64,000 nucleotides of DNA from DATAJX01 sp964601735 (GTDB lineage Bacteria > Pseudomonadota > Alphaproteobacteria > UBA2136 > UBA6156), in assembly GCA_964601735.1 (NCBI GenBank), contig CAZROO010000003.1:1-64000 (forward strand). The letters are read 5' to 3'. The notes under the pieces were generated by a model. It was not told the DNA's origin. It made no database searches and worked only from the letters and a program-made list of their open reading frames with translations. Of this stretch, positions 50,954 through 59,662 are shown in pieces (position 1 is the first letter of the stretch; the number at the start of each line of letters is the position of its first letter). Position numbers and translations under genes: made by a program.

Positions 50954-51079
50954 GTGGCGGTTTTGACCCTGCGCGGGGTTGACGGTATGACTGATTGTTC
51001 CCATGTTACGGACTTAAGGGAGTAATCCTGACCTCGCATTTTGCCGCCCGCGCCGCGGGTGTTTTTGTGGAGCGACTCC

Positions 51080-51238
51080 ATGAAACCTGATACGCCTCCT
51101 GCAGTGAAACATCCCTCGGATAAAGCCGCGCTTGAACGCTACAAACGGGAGACCGCCAAGATAGCTTTTGGCGACGATGTGAAGCTGAACAAGAAAGGCG
51201 AAGTGAACGACTTTGATGCGATGGAAGCCCATCGTTGA
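51080..51238 (+). CDS. Small hydrophilic hypothetical protein
   Basis: 52 residues, highly charged (DKAALERYKRETAKIAFGDD), with GGAG 7 bases before the ATG. It is followed by a strong terminator. No family recognised. Confidence 0.5.
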   Translation: MKPDTPPAVKHPSDKAALERYKRETAKIAFGDDVKLNKKGEVNDFDAMEAHR

Positions 51239-51245
51239 GCGTGAG

Positions 51246-51276
51246 AATGCCCCCGTGAGGGGGCATTTCTGTTTTT
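51246..51276. terminator. Bidirectional terminator
   Basis: AATGCCCCC / GGGGGCATT stem with TCTGTTTTT on the plus side; separates the small gene from convergent uppP. Confidence 0.85.
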
Positions 51277-52093
51277 AAAAGCCCGCAGAGAGCAGGGCGA
51301 GGCCGAGGGCACCGAGCGCGATGCGGTAGTAGGCGAAGGCGCTAAAGTTGTGCTTTTGCACGTAGCCGATGAACCACTTGACCACCGCCAGCGCACCGGC
51401 GAACGACACCGCGAAGCCCACGGCGATGAGTGCGGCGTCGTGGGAGGTGAGACTCTCGTGCGTTTTGTACAAATCGAACACCGTGGCACCGAACATGGTG
51501 GGGATGGCAAGGAAAAACGAGAACTCGGTGGCGGCCTTGCGTTCGACGCCGAGCATCAGCGCGCCCATGATGCTGGCACCGCTGCGGCTGACGCCGGGTA
51601 TCATGGCCAGGCATTGCAAAAAGCCGATACCCAGTGCGGTGCGCCAGCTCATTTTTTCGTTATTGGTGAGGCGGGGTTTGGGGGCTATTTTTTCGATCAC
51701 CAGAATGGCGGCGCCGCCTGCCACCAGCATGGCGCACACTACCCAGGGGTTGAACAGCACCTCGGTGATGACTTTATGCAAGGCTGCGCCGAGCACGGCG
51801 GCGGGCAGGAAGGCGAGGATGACGGCGAGGGCGTAATTACGCTTGCCACCCGGCTTGAGGGCGCCGAAGGCGAGGCCCCAGAGTTTGTTCCAGTAGAGAG
51901 CCACGATTGCCAGGATGGCGCCGAGCTGGATGACGATGTCGAAGGTCGCTGATGAATTTTGGCCGCCGGGATTGTCGAAGCCGAGGAAATGCCCGGCCAG
52001 CAGCAGGTGGCCGGTGGAGGACACAGGGAGGAATTCGGTGGCGGCCTCGATAAGGCCCAGGAGGGTGGCGAGGAAGAGGCTGTGGGCGTCCAT
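51275..52093 (-). CDS. uppP: Undecaprenyl-diphosphatase UppP (BacA)
   Basis: A 272-residue membrane protein with the two family motifs: ATEFLPVSSTGHL (E and S catalytic region, about residues 17-29) and PGVSRSGAS (about 165-173). It recycles undecaprenyl pyrophosphate for peptidoglycan and other glycans. Length and about eight hydrophobic helices fit. It is followed by no co-directional gene; trxA lies 83 bases upstream, beyond a repeat half-copy. Confidence 0.95.
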   Translation of the reverse strand: MDAHSLFLATLLGLIEAATEFLPVSSTGHLLLAGHFLGFDNPGGQNSSATFDIVIQLGAILAIVALYWNKLWGLAFGALKPGGKRNYALAVILAFLPAAVLGAALHKVITEVLFNPWVVCAMLVAGGAAILVIEKIAPKPRLTNNEKMSWRTALGIGFLQCLAMIPGVSRSGASIMGALMLGVERKAATEFSFFLAIPTMFGATVFDLYKTHESLTSHDAALIAVGFAVSFAGALAVVKWFIGYVQKHNFSAFAYYRIALGALGLALLSAGF

Positions 52094-52109
52094 CAGGTTT
52101 TTCCGGCTT

Positions 52110-52170
52110 GTTTTGGTTTGAGCGCCTTCGGCGCACGCTTATCGTGGATGCCGACCTTCGTCGGCATGAT
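52110..52170 (-). repeat. Half-copy of the ~125-bp dispersed repeat
   Basis: GGTTTGAGCGCCTTCGGCGC, then TTATCGTGGATGCCGACC and GTCGGCATGA match the right half of copy 2 (43641-43703). It lies between uppP and trxA. Confidence 0.7.
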
Positions 52171-52175
52171 ACCTC

Positions 52176-52493
52176 TTACAGGTTGCCCAGCCAGCTTTCG
52201 AGTTCGGCTTGCGGGCGCAGGCCTACCAGCGTGCCCGCGAGCTCGCCGTTTTTGAAGGCCATGAGCGTGGGAATGCTGCGGATGCCGAATTTGGTCGGGG
52301 TTTCGAGGTTTTCCTCGATGTTCATTTTGACCACGCGCACGTTTTTGGCATTGGCCGCGGCGGCCTCGAGCAACAGGCTTAGCGCCTTGCAGGGGCCGCA
52401 CCATTCGGCCCAGAAATCGACCACCACGGGGGTGCTGCTGCCTAACACTTCCTTATCGAAATCGGTGTCGGTGACGCTGGCGACATTGGCCAT
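52176..52493 (-). CDS. trxA: Thioredoxin
   Basis: A 105-residue thioredoxin with the active site WAEWCGPCKAL and the cis-proline loop RSIPTLMAFKNGE. A general disulphide reductant in the cytoplasm. AGGAGAG lies 6 bases before the ATG at complement 52491-52493. The order addB-addA-trxA (reading the minus strand) is common in alphaproteobacteria. Confidence 0.97.
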   Translation of the reverse strand: MANVASVTDTDFDKEVLGSSTPVVVDFWAEWCGPCKALSLLLEAAAANAKNVRVVKMNIEENLETPTKFGIRSIPTLMAFKNGELAGTLVGLRPQAELESWLGNL

Positions 52494-52563
52494 GAGAACT
52501 CTCCTGTCTTTGTGATGGCATACTTGCTTACGGGGGCACTGTAGCACCGCCGTCAAGGCGCGG

Positions 52564-55500
52564 CTAGTCGAGCCAGGCGAGCTGATTACCAGCCAGCCAT
52601 AAAAGGCCGGTTTTGATGGTTTTGCCGGGGTAGGCCGGAGCCAGGGCCTGTTTGTAGGCGGTGAGTTGCTGCCGGTAGCTTTCCGGCACGGTGGCGGGCG
52701 GGGTGGATTCGGTCTTGAAGTCGATGATGTGGATTTCGTTTCCGGTGTCGATGAGGCGGTCGATGCGGCCTTCGGCATTGTTCACGACGATGGGGACCTC
52801 GCCTTCGCTTTGCGGGGTGAAAAGGTAGGGGTGCTTTTCAAAGACGTTGAGGACAGGTTGCAGGAGTTTTACGTCGGATTGCCAGAGGGTGAGGAGGCGC
52901 TCGCCTTCGGTCGCGCGGTTCTGCGGCGGCAGCGGCGCGAGAGCGTGCAGCAGGCGGTGCTGGAGCGTGCCGCGTTGCAGGGCGGCTTCGCGGGTGGGGA
53001 TGTAGGGTTCTTCCTGCGGCCAGGGGAAGGGTTGCAGCGGGGCAGGAGAAGGCAAGAGGGTGAGAGGGTGAGAGGATGAGAGGGCAGCGGGGTGCGGTTG
53101 TTTTTCGAGGGTGCCGGATTCGCGGATTTTGATGCCGTTGTCGTCTTTCCAGTTGGCCGCGGCTTTGGCGACCTGGGCGTACCAGTGGTTTTTCTCCGTC
53201 TGGTTCTCGGCGGCGTTTTTTTCGCTGCTCCAGCCGCCGATAACCAGCCAGTCCTTGGCGCGGGTGAGTGCGACGTAGAGGCCGCTGGCCTGGTCGGCGT
53301 CGAGGCGGTTGTTTTCCTCCTCTTCGAGTTGGGTTTGGAACTGGGGCGCGAGGGCTTTTTTGCGGGCGAGCAGCATGAGGGTGGCCTGACCGTGTTCGTT
53401 GCGTTGCCAGAGAATGTGGTCATCGGCTTTTTTGCTGCGGGTGGTTTCGGCCACCACCACCAGCGGTGCGCCAAGGCCCTTGGCTTTGTGCACGGTCATG
53501 ACGCGGACGACGTCGCCGCTTTCACCCAGCGGGCGGGGCGGGGTGGTTTCCCACGACGCGAGGAGATCGGCCATAGTGGCGTGGGGTTCGGCCGCGGCGA
53601 GGAGGCCGGCGAGTTCGGCGCGCAGCGCGTCGGGCGGCAGGGGGCCGCGTTGCGCATAGGCGGAGAAGACGTCGGGGCGTTGCAATAGTTCGGCCAGCCA
53701 GGTGGGGGGCGGGACGGCGGCGGCGCGGGCTTGCCAGTGGGTGAGCCATTCGGCGGCCCCTTTAGCGGGTTGGCCGGTGAGTTGCCAGTCGTTTTGCGCG
53801 AGTTGCAAAAGCTGGGTGTCGCTCCAACTGCACAGCGGGCTTTTCAATACTTGCGCGAGGGCGAGGGTATCGGTGGGGCCGTTCAGGTAGCGGATGAGGG
53901 CGGTGATGTCGGAAACGACTGGTGGTGGCGCGCCCTTGCCGCTGACCGCGACGGCGGGAATGTGCGCGGCGCTGAGCGCACCCGCGATGGCCATAGCGGT
54001 ACTGTTGCGCTGGACGAGAACGAGGATATCGCCCCAGGCGAGTGGTTTGCCGGTGCTGGGCATGACGCAGCCTTCGGCCTTGCGGGCATGCAGCCAAGCT
54101 GCCAGTTGGGTGCCGAAGAGGTTGGCGCCGTCGGCTTTGTATTGCGGGGTTGCTTCGATGCGGAATGGTTCGGGTTTTACGGCTTCGGGTTCGATGGTGA
54201 GCGGCCAGAGTTCGGCGCGGCCCCACGCGTGCGGATAGACGGTGCTGTGAGGCGTCCAGCTGCCGAGGCTGGCGCGGAGATCTTCGTTTGCAAAGACATC
54301 TTCGACCGCCTGGATGAGCGGGGCGCTGGAACGGAAGCTGTGCTTGCTGGTGACGTTGACGAGGCGTTGGCCGCTCCAGGTGTGGAGGAAGGTTTCGAGT
54401 TCGGAAAAGAGCTGCTGCCGCGCGCCCTGGAAGCGGTAGATGCTTTGCTTGGGGTCGCCCACCGCCAGTACGGTACGCTCGCCGGTGCCGACGTCGCCGC
54501 TGAGGAACACTTGCGCGAGCATGTGGACGAGGCGGGCTTGTTGCGGTGAGTTGTCCTGTGCTTCGTCAACGAGGAGATGGGCGTAGCGGCGCTCGAGCCG
54601 CTGGGCGAGCCACTGGCCACGGCCTTCGTTATTCATGGCCTGTTGCAGCAGGTGTTCGAGGTCGCCCAGGAAATCACCGTGGGTTTTAAGGCGGCGTTGT
54701 TCCTTTAAAATATCGAGTTCGTGGCGCACGGCGCTCCACCACACCATGAGCGCGAGAGTGAGATGATAGCTTTGCCAGCCGCGCAACTGGTTGCGGATTT
54801 GTTCGACGCGGGTTTGGGCGTCGCGCAGGGTTTGCGCGGCGGCGGGGTGGGCATCGACCTCTTTTTTGAGTGCGGGGAAGCTACGGATGGCAGGGGTACC
54901 TTCGCCTTCTTTGATGAAAAGATAACTCATCCAGGTGGCGAAGCTGCCGTTGAACACGCCGGGTGCGAGAAGGCGCAGGGCTTGCTGTTCTTCAGGCGTG
55001 GGCAGCAGTTGTTTCTCGAGTTCGCTTTCGGGTATGGTGAGGCCGAGGACTTGTTGCAGATGTTCTGTGAAGTTGCCCTGCTGGACAACCTCGATGAAGG
55101 CTTGCCAGTTATGCTCGAACAGGCCGGAGAGTTCGCGCCAGCCGTTGTCGCCGAGTTCTTCGAGCAGCAGGTCGAGGGATTGCTGTTCGCTTTCGTTGGC
55201 GTGGTGTACGGCGCGGGCGAGCGCGGCTGGGAGCAGGCCGAGTTGCGCGGCGTCTTCGACCAATTCGAAAGGTTGCGGCAGGGCGTCGCCCTCGCTTAAG
55301 CGGCTCAGCAGTTGCTGGGCGAAACCGTGGATGGTGGTGAGGGTGGGCGGGGCGTCGGCCACCAGCGCGGGGAGTTGGCGGAAGCGTTTGAGCAGTTGCG
55401 GCGTGATATCGAGGCCGAAGACGTCTTGCAGTTTGGTTTGCAGCGATCTGTCGTCTTTGCCGTTCCATTCGTGCAGCAGTTCGGTGAGGCGCGCGGCCAT

Positions 55501-55719
55501 TTCGGCCGCCGCGGCCTTGGTGAAGGTGAGGCCGAGGATGTTTGATGGCGAGAGCTCAAAGTTGGCGAGCAGCAGTGCGATGATGCGGTAGGTGAGGACT
55601 TCGGTTTTGCCTGTGCCCGCGTTGGCGGCGATGTAGACGCTGGCGCGGGCGTCGAGCGCGGCGCGCTGGAGTTGGGTGGCGGTTAGTTTTGCCGCCTCAT
55701 TCATTTCGCGCCTACTCAT
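52564..55719 (-). CDS. addA: Double-strand break repair helicase-nuclease AddA
   Basis: A 1051-residue UvrD/Rep-type helicase with nuclease. Walker A is AANAGTGKTEVL (about residues 32-43), motif II LLVDEAQDNSPQ, and later LVNVTSKHSFRSS and VMTVHKAKGLGAPLVVV (motif V). The C-terminal nuclease shows EIHIIDFKTES (PD-(D/E)XK). It works with AddB to resect DNA ends for recombination. It overlaps addB by 8 bases. A Ser/Pro/Leu stretch near residue 885 is encoded by octanucleotide repeats. Confidence 0.95.
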   Translation of the reverse strand: MSRREMNEAAKLTATQLQRAALDARASVYIAANAGTGKTEVLTYRIIALLLANFELSPSNILGLTFTKAAAAEMAARLTELLHEWNGKDDRSLQTKLQDVFGLDITPQLLKRFRQLPALVADAPPTLTTIHGFAQQLLSRLSEGDALPQPFELVEDAAQLGLLPAALARAVHHANESEQQSLDLLLEELGDNGWRELSGLFEHNWQAFIEVVQQGNFTEHLQQVLGLTIPESELEKQLLPTPEEQQALRLLAPGVFNGSFATWMSYLFIKEGEGTPAIRSFPALKKEVDAHPAAAQTLRDAQTRVEQIRNQLRGWQSYHLTLALMVWWSAVRHELDILKEQRRLKTHGDFLGDLEHLLQQAMNNEGRGQWLAQRLERRYAHLLVDEAQDNSPQQARLVHMLAQVFLSGDVGTGERTVLAVGDPKQSIYRFQGARQQLFSELETFLHTWSGQRLVNVTSKHSFRSSAPLIQAVEDVFANEDLRASLGSWTPHSTVYPHAWGRAELWPLTIEPEAVKPEPFRIEATPQYKADGANLFGTQLAAWLHARKAEGCVMPSTGKPLAWGDILVLVQRNSTAMAIAGALSAAHIPAVAVSGKGAPPPVVSDITALIRYLNGPTDTLALAQVLKSPLCSWSDTQLLQLAQNDWQLTGQPAKGAAEWLTHWQARAAAVPPPTWLAELLQRPDVFSAYAQRGPLPPDALRAELAGLLAAAEPHATMADLLASWETTPPRPLGESGDVVRVMTVHKAKGLGAPLVVVAETTRSKKADDHILWQRNEHGQATLMLLARKKALAPQFQTQLEEEENNRLDADQASGLYVALTRAKDWLVIGGWSSEKNAAENQTEKNHWYAQVAKAAANWKDDNGIKIRESGTLEKQPHPAALSSSHPLTLLPSPAPLQPFPWPQEEPYIPTREAALQRGTLQHRLLHALAPLPPQNRATEGERLLTLWQSDVKLLQPVLNVFEKHPYLFTPQSEGEVPIVVNNAEGRIDRLIDTGNEIHIIDFKTESTPPATVPESYRQQLTAYKQALAPAYPGKTIKTGLLWLAGNQLAWLD
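53052..53083. repeat. Octanucleotide tandem repeat inside addA
   Basis: Four imperfect 8-base units (GCAAGAGG, GTGAGAGG, GTGAGAGG, ATGAGAGG). In the gene's frame it encodes SSHPLTLLPS. Since 8 is not a multiple of 3, gain or loss of a unit shifts the frame. Confidence 0.75.
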
Positions 55720-58237
55720 GGGAGGCCTCCTGCCAGCGGCAGATGCCGCCGAAGGCGCAGCGTTCGCAATGGCCGCGCGGTTGCAGCCCGCCGCCGTAGA
55801 CCGGCGCGGCGGGAAAAGTTTGTTGCGGGGCGTAGCGAGTGGCCAGGGCTTGGAGCCACGGGCCGGTTTGGTCGAGGGCCTCCTGCAAATTGCCGAGCGG
55901 CTGCGGTTTGCTCTCGACCAGCTTTTTGCCGTGGTTGTTGAGCTTGACGTACTCGACGCCTTCGACCCTGTGATTGTTTTGGGCGGCTAAAACCGCTTCG
56001 ATGAGGAGTTGGGGTTTTTCGCCGCGTTTCACTTCGCCCCAGCCGGGCACGCCGCCGGTTTTGTAATCGATCAGGCGCCAGCCATTTGGCGTGCTGTCGA
56101 TGCGGTCGGCGCGGGCGTTGAGTTTTTTATCACCGGCGTGGCCTTCGAGTTTGATTTCGGTGTGAATGACTTTGCGGCCCTGCCAATGCGCGACGAGTTG
56201 CGCGGCGAGTTGCGGCAGGCGGTTTTGCCAGAGGCGGCGGATGATATCGGATTGGCGATTCAACTCGCGCTGGCCGAGTTTGAGTAGCAATGCTTCGGCG
56301 GCGGGGACGTCGTCGATGGTTGGCTTTTGCCAGGCGGGCCAGAAATCGCCGAGCCAGCGGTGCACCCAGAGGCCGTGGTGCTCGGATGTGGGGTCGGCGT
56401 GGTAGCTGCTGCTCTCTTTTAAATGCAGGCGGCGTTTGGACAACGCGCGGTAGGGGCATTGGGCGAGATCTTCGACGAAGCTGGCCGACCAGGCGGGGTG
56501 GAGGAGGGCGTCTCCCGGCGTGAAGGTGCCCGCGCGTTGAAGGGATTGCGGCGTGATGGTTTGGGTTTGCGCTTGGTTAATGAAAGTGGTGTCGGGGTCG
56601 GTTTTGGTAGTTTGCAGGAAGCGGCTGGGTTGGGTGGGGCCCTGGGCATTGGTGGCGCTGCGGGTGACGAAAACGTGGGGTGCGGCGTGCAACGCGAGGT
56701 GCCATTCGGCGGCGGTGAGGCGCAGTTGCTGGCGTGCGGTTGGTAGGCCGAGGCGGTCGCAGTCGGCGTCGCCCAAGAGCGGTGTGGAGGTGCCCGGCCA
56801 AACCCCTTCGTTGGCGCCGGCGATGATGACGGTGCCGGCGTTGAGCAGGCGGGTTTCGAGTAGTCCCGTTAATAAAACATCACCTTCGGCGGAGGCGGGC
56901 AGGTGGCAGAAGTTGAGTTGCTGGGCGACGAAGGCGGCGAACTGGCTGGTGCTCCAGTCGTGCGTGAGGGGGGCGTCGGCGGCCTGGGCGAGCCAGCGTT
57001 GCAGCGTGGCGCCGCCGGGGAGTTGTTGCCAGTTTTCGGGCAGGGCGTTTTGTGAATCGGTTATCCAACTGGCGAGCGGGCGCGGGCGGTGCAACGGTTG
57101 GAGCAGGTCGCGGAGCTTCACGAAGTCGGCGGTGACGGAGGGGCGGAGGTCGGGGGCGAGTTCGTCGCTTTCCAGCGTTGAGAGTTTTTTCTCCCAGTCG
57201 TCCCAGCCTTCGGCGGGAATGCCGCGCCAGAGGCTGCTATCAAGTGCGGGGTGGAAGTTGAGCAGGCGAGAGAGCGTGGCGAGGGGAGTGGCTTCGGGCG
57301 ATGCGGCGGCTTGTGCCAGCGCGATGAAGAGTTGGCCCGCGGGGGTGTGGGCAAGGCGTGGGCCTTTACCCGTAAAGGCGATGCCGTAGGTGCGGAGGGT
57401 GGCGGCGATGAGGTCGCGGAGCGCTGTATCCGGGCAGATGATGTGGATGGGGGTTTGTTGCTGCTGGAGAGCGTGGTGGGTGCGGTGGGCGATGGTGGTG
57501 GCTTCGGCGAGGGGGTGCGGGGCCACTGCGAGGGTGAGAGGATGAGAGGGTGAGAGGGTGAGAGGGTCAGAGGAGGGGAGAGGTTGGAGGGTGAGAGGAT
57601 CGATAGCGAGTTTGCCGAGGAGGTAGGACAATGCGGCGCCGGGGTGGCTGGCGAGGGTGGGATTCTCCAGCGGCAGGTCGGGGAAGAAGAAAACGGTATC
57701 GTCGCGGGTGGTGAGATTTTGCAGCAGGTTGAGGGCGGGGCCGTGAGCATCGAACAGGCCGACGACGAGGTGCGGGCCGGGTGTTTGTGACGCGCGGTGG
57801 AGGGCGTCGGCGCTGGCGGCGGCGAGGGTGCTGCGGCCGGTTTGGGCGAGGGTGGTGTCGAGGGTGTCGAAGATTTTTTTGAGCGTGCGGGCGGTGGGGC
57901 TGGTGCCGGACCAATCGGCGTGCGTGCCGACTTGCTGGTTGTAGAGCGGCGCGAGAGGAAGGTTGGTTTGCGAGCGTTCCGTCAACATCGCGGCGAGGGC
58001 CGGTTGGCTGAGGATATGCGGGGCGGGGGCGGCGGTGTCGGGGTCTTCGGCACGCAACAGGCGGAGGTGGGGCAGGCGGGCGATGCCGAGGGCGGCGAGG
58101 TGTTTGGTTAAGGAGGCGCGGGCGCTCTGGTTGGGCAGCCAGACGGTGGCGGTATGCAGGGGCCTGATGTTTTCGGCCAGCCACGCCGCGACGGCGGCCG
58201 TGAACGGTATGTTCAGTGGAACCAGAAAACCCCTCAT
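55712..58237 (-). CDS. addB: Double-strand break repair protein AddB
   Basis: An 841-residue AddB-type subunit. The C-terminal nuclease is seen in GWRLIDYKTGG (D-x-K) after RADRIDS, and four cysteines placed as in the AddB iron-sulphur nuclease are present: AQCPYRAL and, at the end, CERCAFGGIC. The N-terminal part is a degenerate helicase fold (VWLPNQSARASL) that in the complex scans for recombination signals. It overlaps addA, its partner. An octanucleotide repeat lies near residues 215-235. Confidence 0.92.
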   Translation of the reverse strand: MRGFLVPLNIPFTAAVAAWLAENIRPLHTATVWLPNQSARASLTKHLAALGIARLPHLRLLRAEDPDTAAPAPHILSQPALAAMLTERSQTNLPLAPLYNQQVGTHADWSGTSPTARTLKKIFDTLDTTLAQTGRSTLAAASADALHRASQTPGPHLVVGLFDAHGPALNLLQNLTTRDDTVFFFPDLPLENPTLASHPGAALSYLLGKLAIDPLTLQPLPSSDPLTLSPSHPLTLAVAPHPLAEATTIAHRTHHALQQQQTPIHIICPDTALRDLIAATLRTYGIAFTGKGPRLAHTPAGQLFIALAQAAASPEATPLATLSRLLNFHPALDSSLWRGIPAEGWDDWEKKLSTLESDELAPDLRPSVTADFVKLRDLLQPLHRPRPLASWITDSQNALPENWQQLPGGATLQRWLAQAADAPLTHDWSTSQFAAFVAQQLNFCHLPASAEGDVLLTGLLETRLLNAGTVIIAGANEGVWPGTSTPLLGDADCDRLGLPTARQQLRLTAAEWHLALHAAPHVFVTRSATNAQGPTQPSRFLQTTKTDPDTTFINQAQTQTITPQSLQRAGTFTPGDALLHPAWSASFVEDLAQCPYRALSKRRLHLKESSSYHADPTSEHHGLWVHRWLGDFWPAWQKPTIDDVPAAEALLLKLGQRELNRQSDIIRRLWQNRLPQLAAQLVAHWQGRKVIHTEIKLEGHAGDKKLNARADRIDSTPNGWRLIDYKTGGVPGWGEVKRGEKPQLLIEAVLAAQNNHRVEGVEYVKLNNHGKKLVESKPQPLGNLQEALDQTGPWLQALATRYAPQQTFPAAPVYGGGLQPRGHCERCAFGGICRWQEASHE
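57534..57598. repeat. Octanucleotide tandem repeat inside addB
   Basis: GTGAGAGG, ATGAGAGG, GTGAGAGG, GTGAGAGG, GTCAGAGG in series, with a further GTGAGAGG at 57591. It encodes DPLTLSPSHPLTL in AddB. The same unit type occurs in addA and, more loosely, between hpf and the last gene. Confidence 0.78.
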
Positions 58238-58316
58238 GTGGAGAGGTTATAGCAGCATTGCCCTTTACGATACATGGGGGCACACACCTGCAAGGGTTTT
58301 TCGCAGTGGAGATGAC

Positions 58317-59438
58317 ATGGGGCCTGCACAAGCTTATGGTGCCGCCATGCCTGTCGAGAAGAAAAAAGCCGTTGCTGCCTCAACTACCAAGAAAGCTGCG
58401 CCTGCCGAAAAGGTGGTGCAGAAGACCGTGACTTTCCGCGTGATGCGCGGGACGCCGGTGGGCGATACGGTGATTCAGAAAACCCAGGATTTTGAAGTGC
58501 CTTACACGCCTGCGACGACGGTGTTGCAGGGGCTGGAATGGATTAAGGGCGAGCTGGATGGGACGTTGACTTTCCGCCGCAGTTGCCGCGCCAGCATTTG
58601 CGGCAGTTGCGGCATGTACATCGCCAACCGCAGCCGCCTGGCCTGCAAGACCAAAGTGACCGACGTGCTGGCGGGGAATGAGCACAAGAATATTGCGCCG
58701 GCGAAGGACGGCATCATCGAGATTGGCCCGCAGAAGAACCAGCCGGTGCTGAAGGATTTGGTGGTTGATATCCAGCCGTTCTACGACAAGGTGAAACACA
58801 TCGACCCCTATGTGCAGGACGGGCCGCAAAAAGAAGCGCACGTGAACAAGGATTCGTTCAGCCAGGTGAACATGGTGAGCAACTGCATCATGTGCGGCGC
58901 CTGCTACAGCGACTGCACCGCGATGGTGGAGAACCCGGCGTTCATCGGGCCCGCCGCGCTGGCCAAGGCCTACCGTTTTGTGGCTGACCCGCGCGAAGGC
59001 CAGAAGACCGAGCGTTTGAAGGAGCTTTCCGGCGAGAACGGCATTTGGGACTGCACCCGCTGTGGCATGTGCATTGACGCCTGCCCCAAGGGCGTTGCGC
59101 CGATGGAAGCGATTGTGAAGCTGCGCACGCTGGCGATGGAAGCGGGCATCACCAACAACGTTGGTGCGCGCAAGGCCCGCGCGCTGAAAGGCGAAATTGA
59201 AACTTGGGGTGTGGTGAACGAGCCCTTTATGATGTTGCAGGCGCTGGGCCCGGTGGGTGTGCTGGGGCAGATTGGCAATGCGGTGAATCTGGCCAAGGTG
59301 GGTAAGATTCCGAACCCACTGCCATTTGAACACCGGCCTGAAAAGCTTGAGGAAGTGAAGGCGATTTACAAGGAGCTCAAGGAAAATCCCATCGACGTTA
59401 AGACCAAGTCGTTGGACTCCGGCCCGGGGGCAGGCTGA
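58317..59438 (+). CDS. sdhB: Succinate dehydrogenase/fumarate reductase iron-sulphur subunit, atypical
   Basis: A 373-residue protein. The 2Fe-2S set is C90, C95, C98, C110 (RRSCRASICGSCGM); then C190, C193, C196, C200; then C246, C249, C252, C256 (CTRCGMCIDACPKG). Canonical SdhB has C-x5-C-x3-C-P in the last group and so a 3Fe-4S centre; the extra C249 predicts 4Fe-4S. The chain is also about 100 residues longer than usual, with an N-terminal Lys/Ala extension and a C-terminal extension. GGAG lies 6 bases before the ATG. No sdhA or anchor genes are adjacent. Confidence 0.9.
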   Translation: MGPAQAYGAAMPVEKKKAVAASTTKKAAPAEKVVQKTVTFRVMRGTPVGDTVIQKTQDFEVPYTPATTVLQGLEWIKGELDGTLTFRRSCRASICGSCGMYIANRSRLACKTKVTDVLAGNEHKNIAPAKDGIIEIGPQKNQPVLKDLVVDIQPFYDKVKHIDPYVQDGPQKEAHVNKDSFSQVNMVSNCIMCGACYSDCTAMVENPAFIGPAALAKAYRFVADPREGQKTERLKELSGENGIWDCTRCGMCIDACPKGVAPMEAIVKLRTLAMEAGITNNVGARKARALKGEIETWGVVNEPFMMLQALGPVGVLGQIGNAVNLAKVGKIPNPLPFEHRPEKLEEVKAIYKELKENPIDVKTKSLDSGPGAG

Positions 59439-59563
59439 GATTCTACTGGCGCGGCCGCTTTTTCATTTTTTTCCTAGCCCTGCGCTCCTCACGTACTAGA
59501 TTTGTACGCTGCGGTGCTCGGGCGTCGGAGAAAATGAAAAATCGTCTCCCGCCAGCGAATCTC
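59437..59563. repeat. Core-in-arms palindrome, copy 2
   Basis: Outer arms beginning GAGATTCTACTGGC and ending GCCAGCGAATCTC enclose the same core as copy 1 (CCTGCGCTCCTCACGTACTA and TGTACGCTGCGGTGCTCGG). The left arm starts inside the sdhB stop codon. Between it and rpoN about 100 bases remain, with no other feature seen. Confidence 0.82.
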
Positions 59564-59662
59564 TTTCTTTTCCACAAGAATCGGGTGGTAAAATAAGCAC
59601 AATAGATTGCCTATTTAGCGGGCAATCAACCTCTTTTTAGGTAGTTCTGGTATGGTTTGTGC

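Noticed and set aside
49640..51004. 454-residue open frame opposite lptA/lptB
   Set aside because: Antisense to two unmistakable genes; His/Gln-rich shadow sequence.
53041..53090. Tandem repeats read as a CRISPR array
   Set aside because: Units are 8 bases without spacers and lie in a coding gene; no cas gene is in the window.
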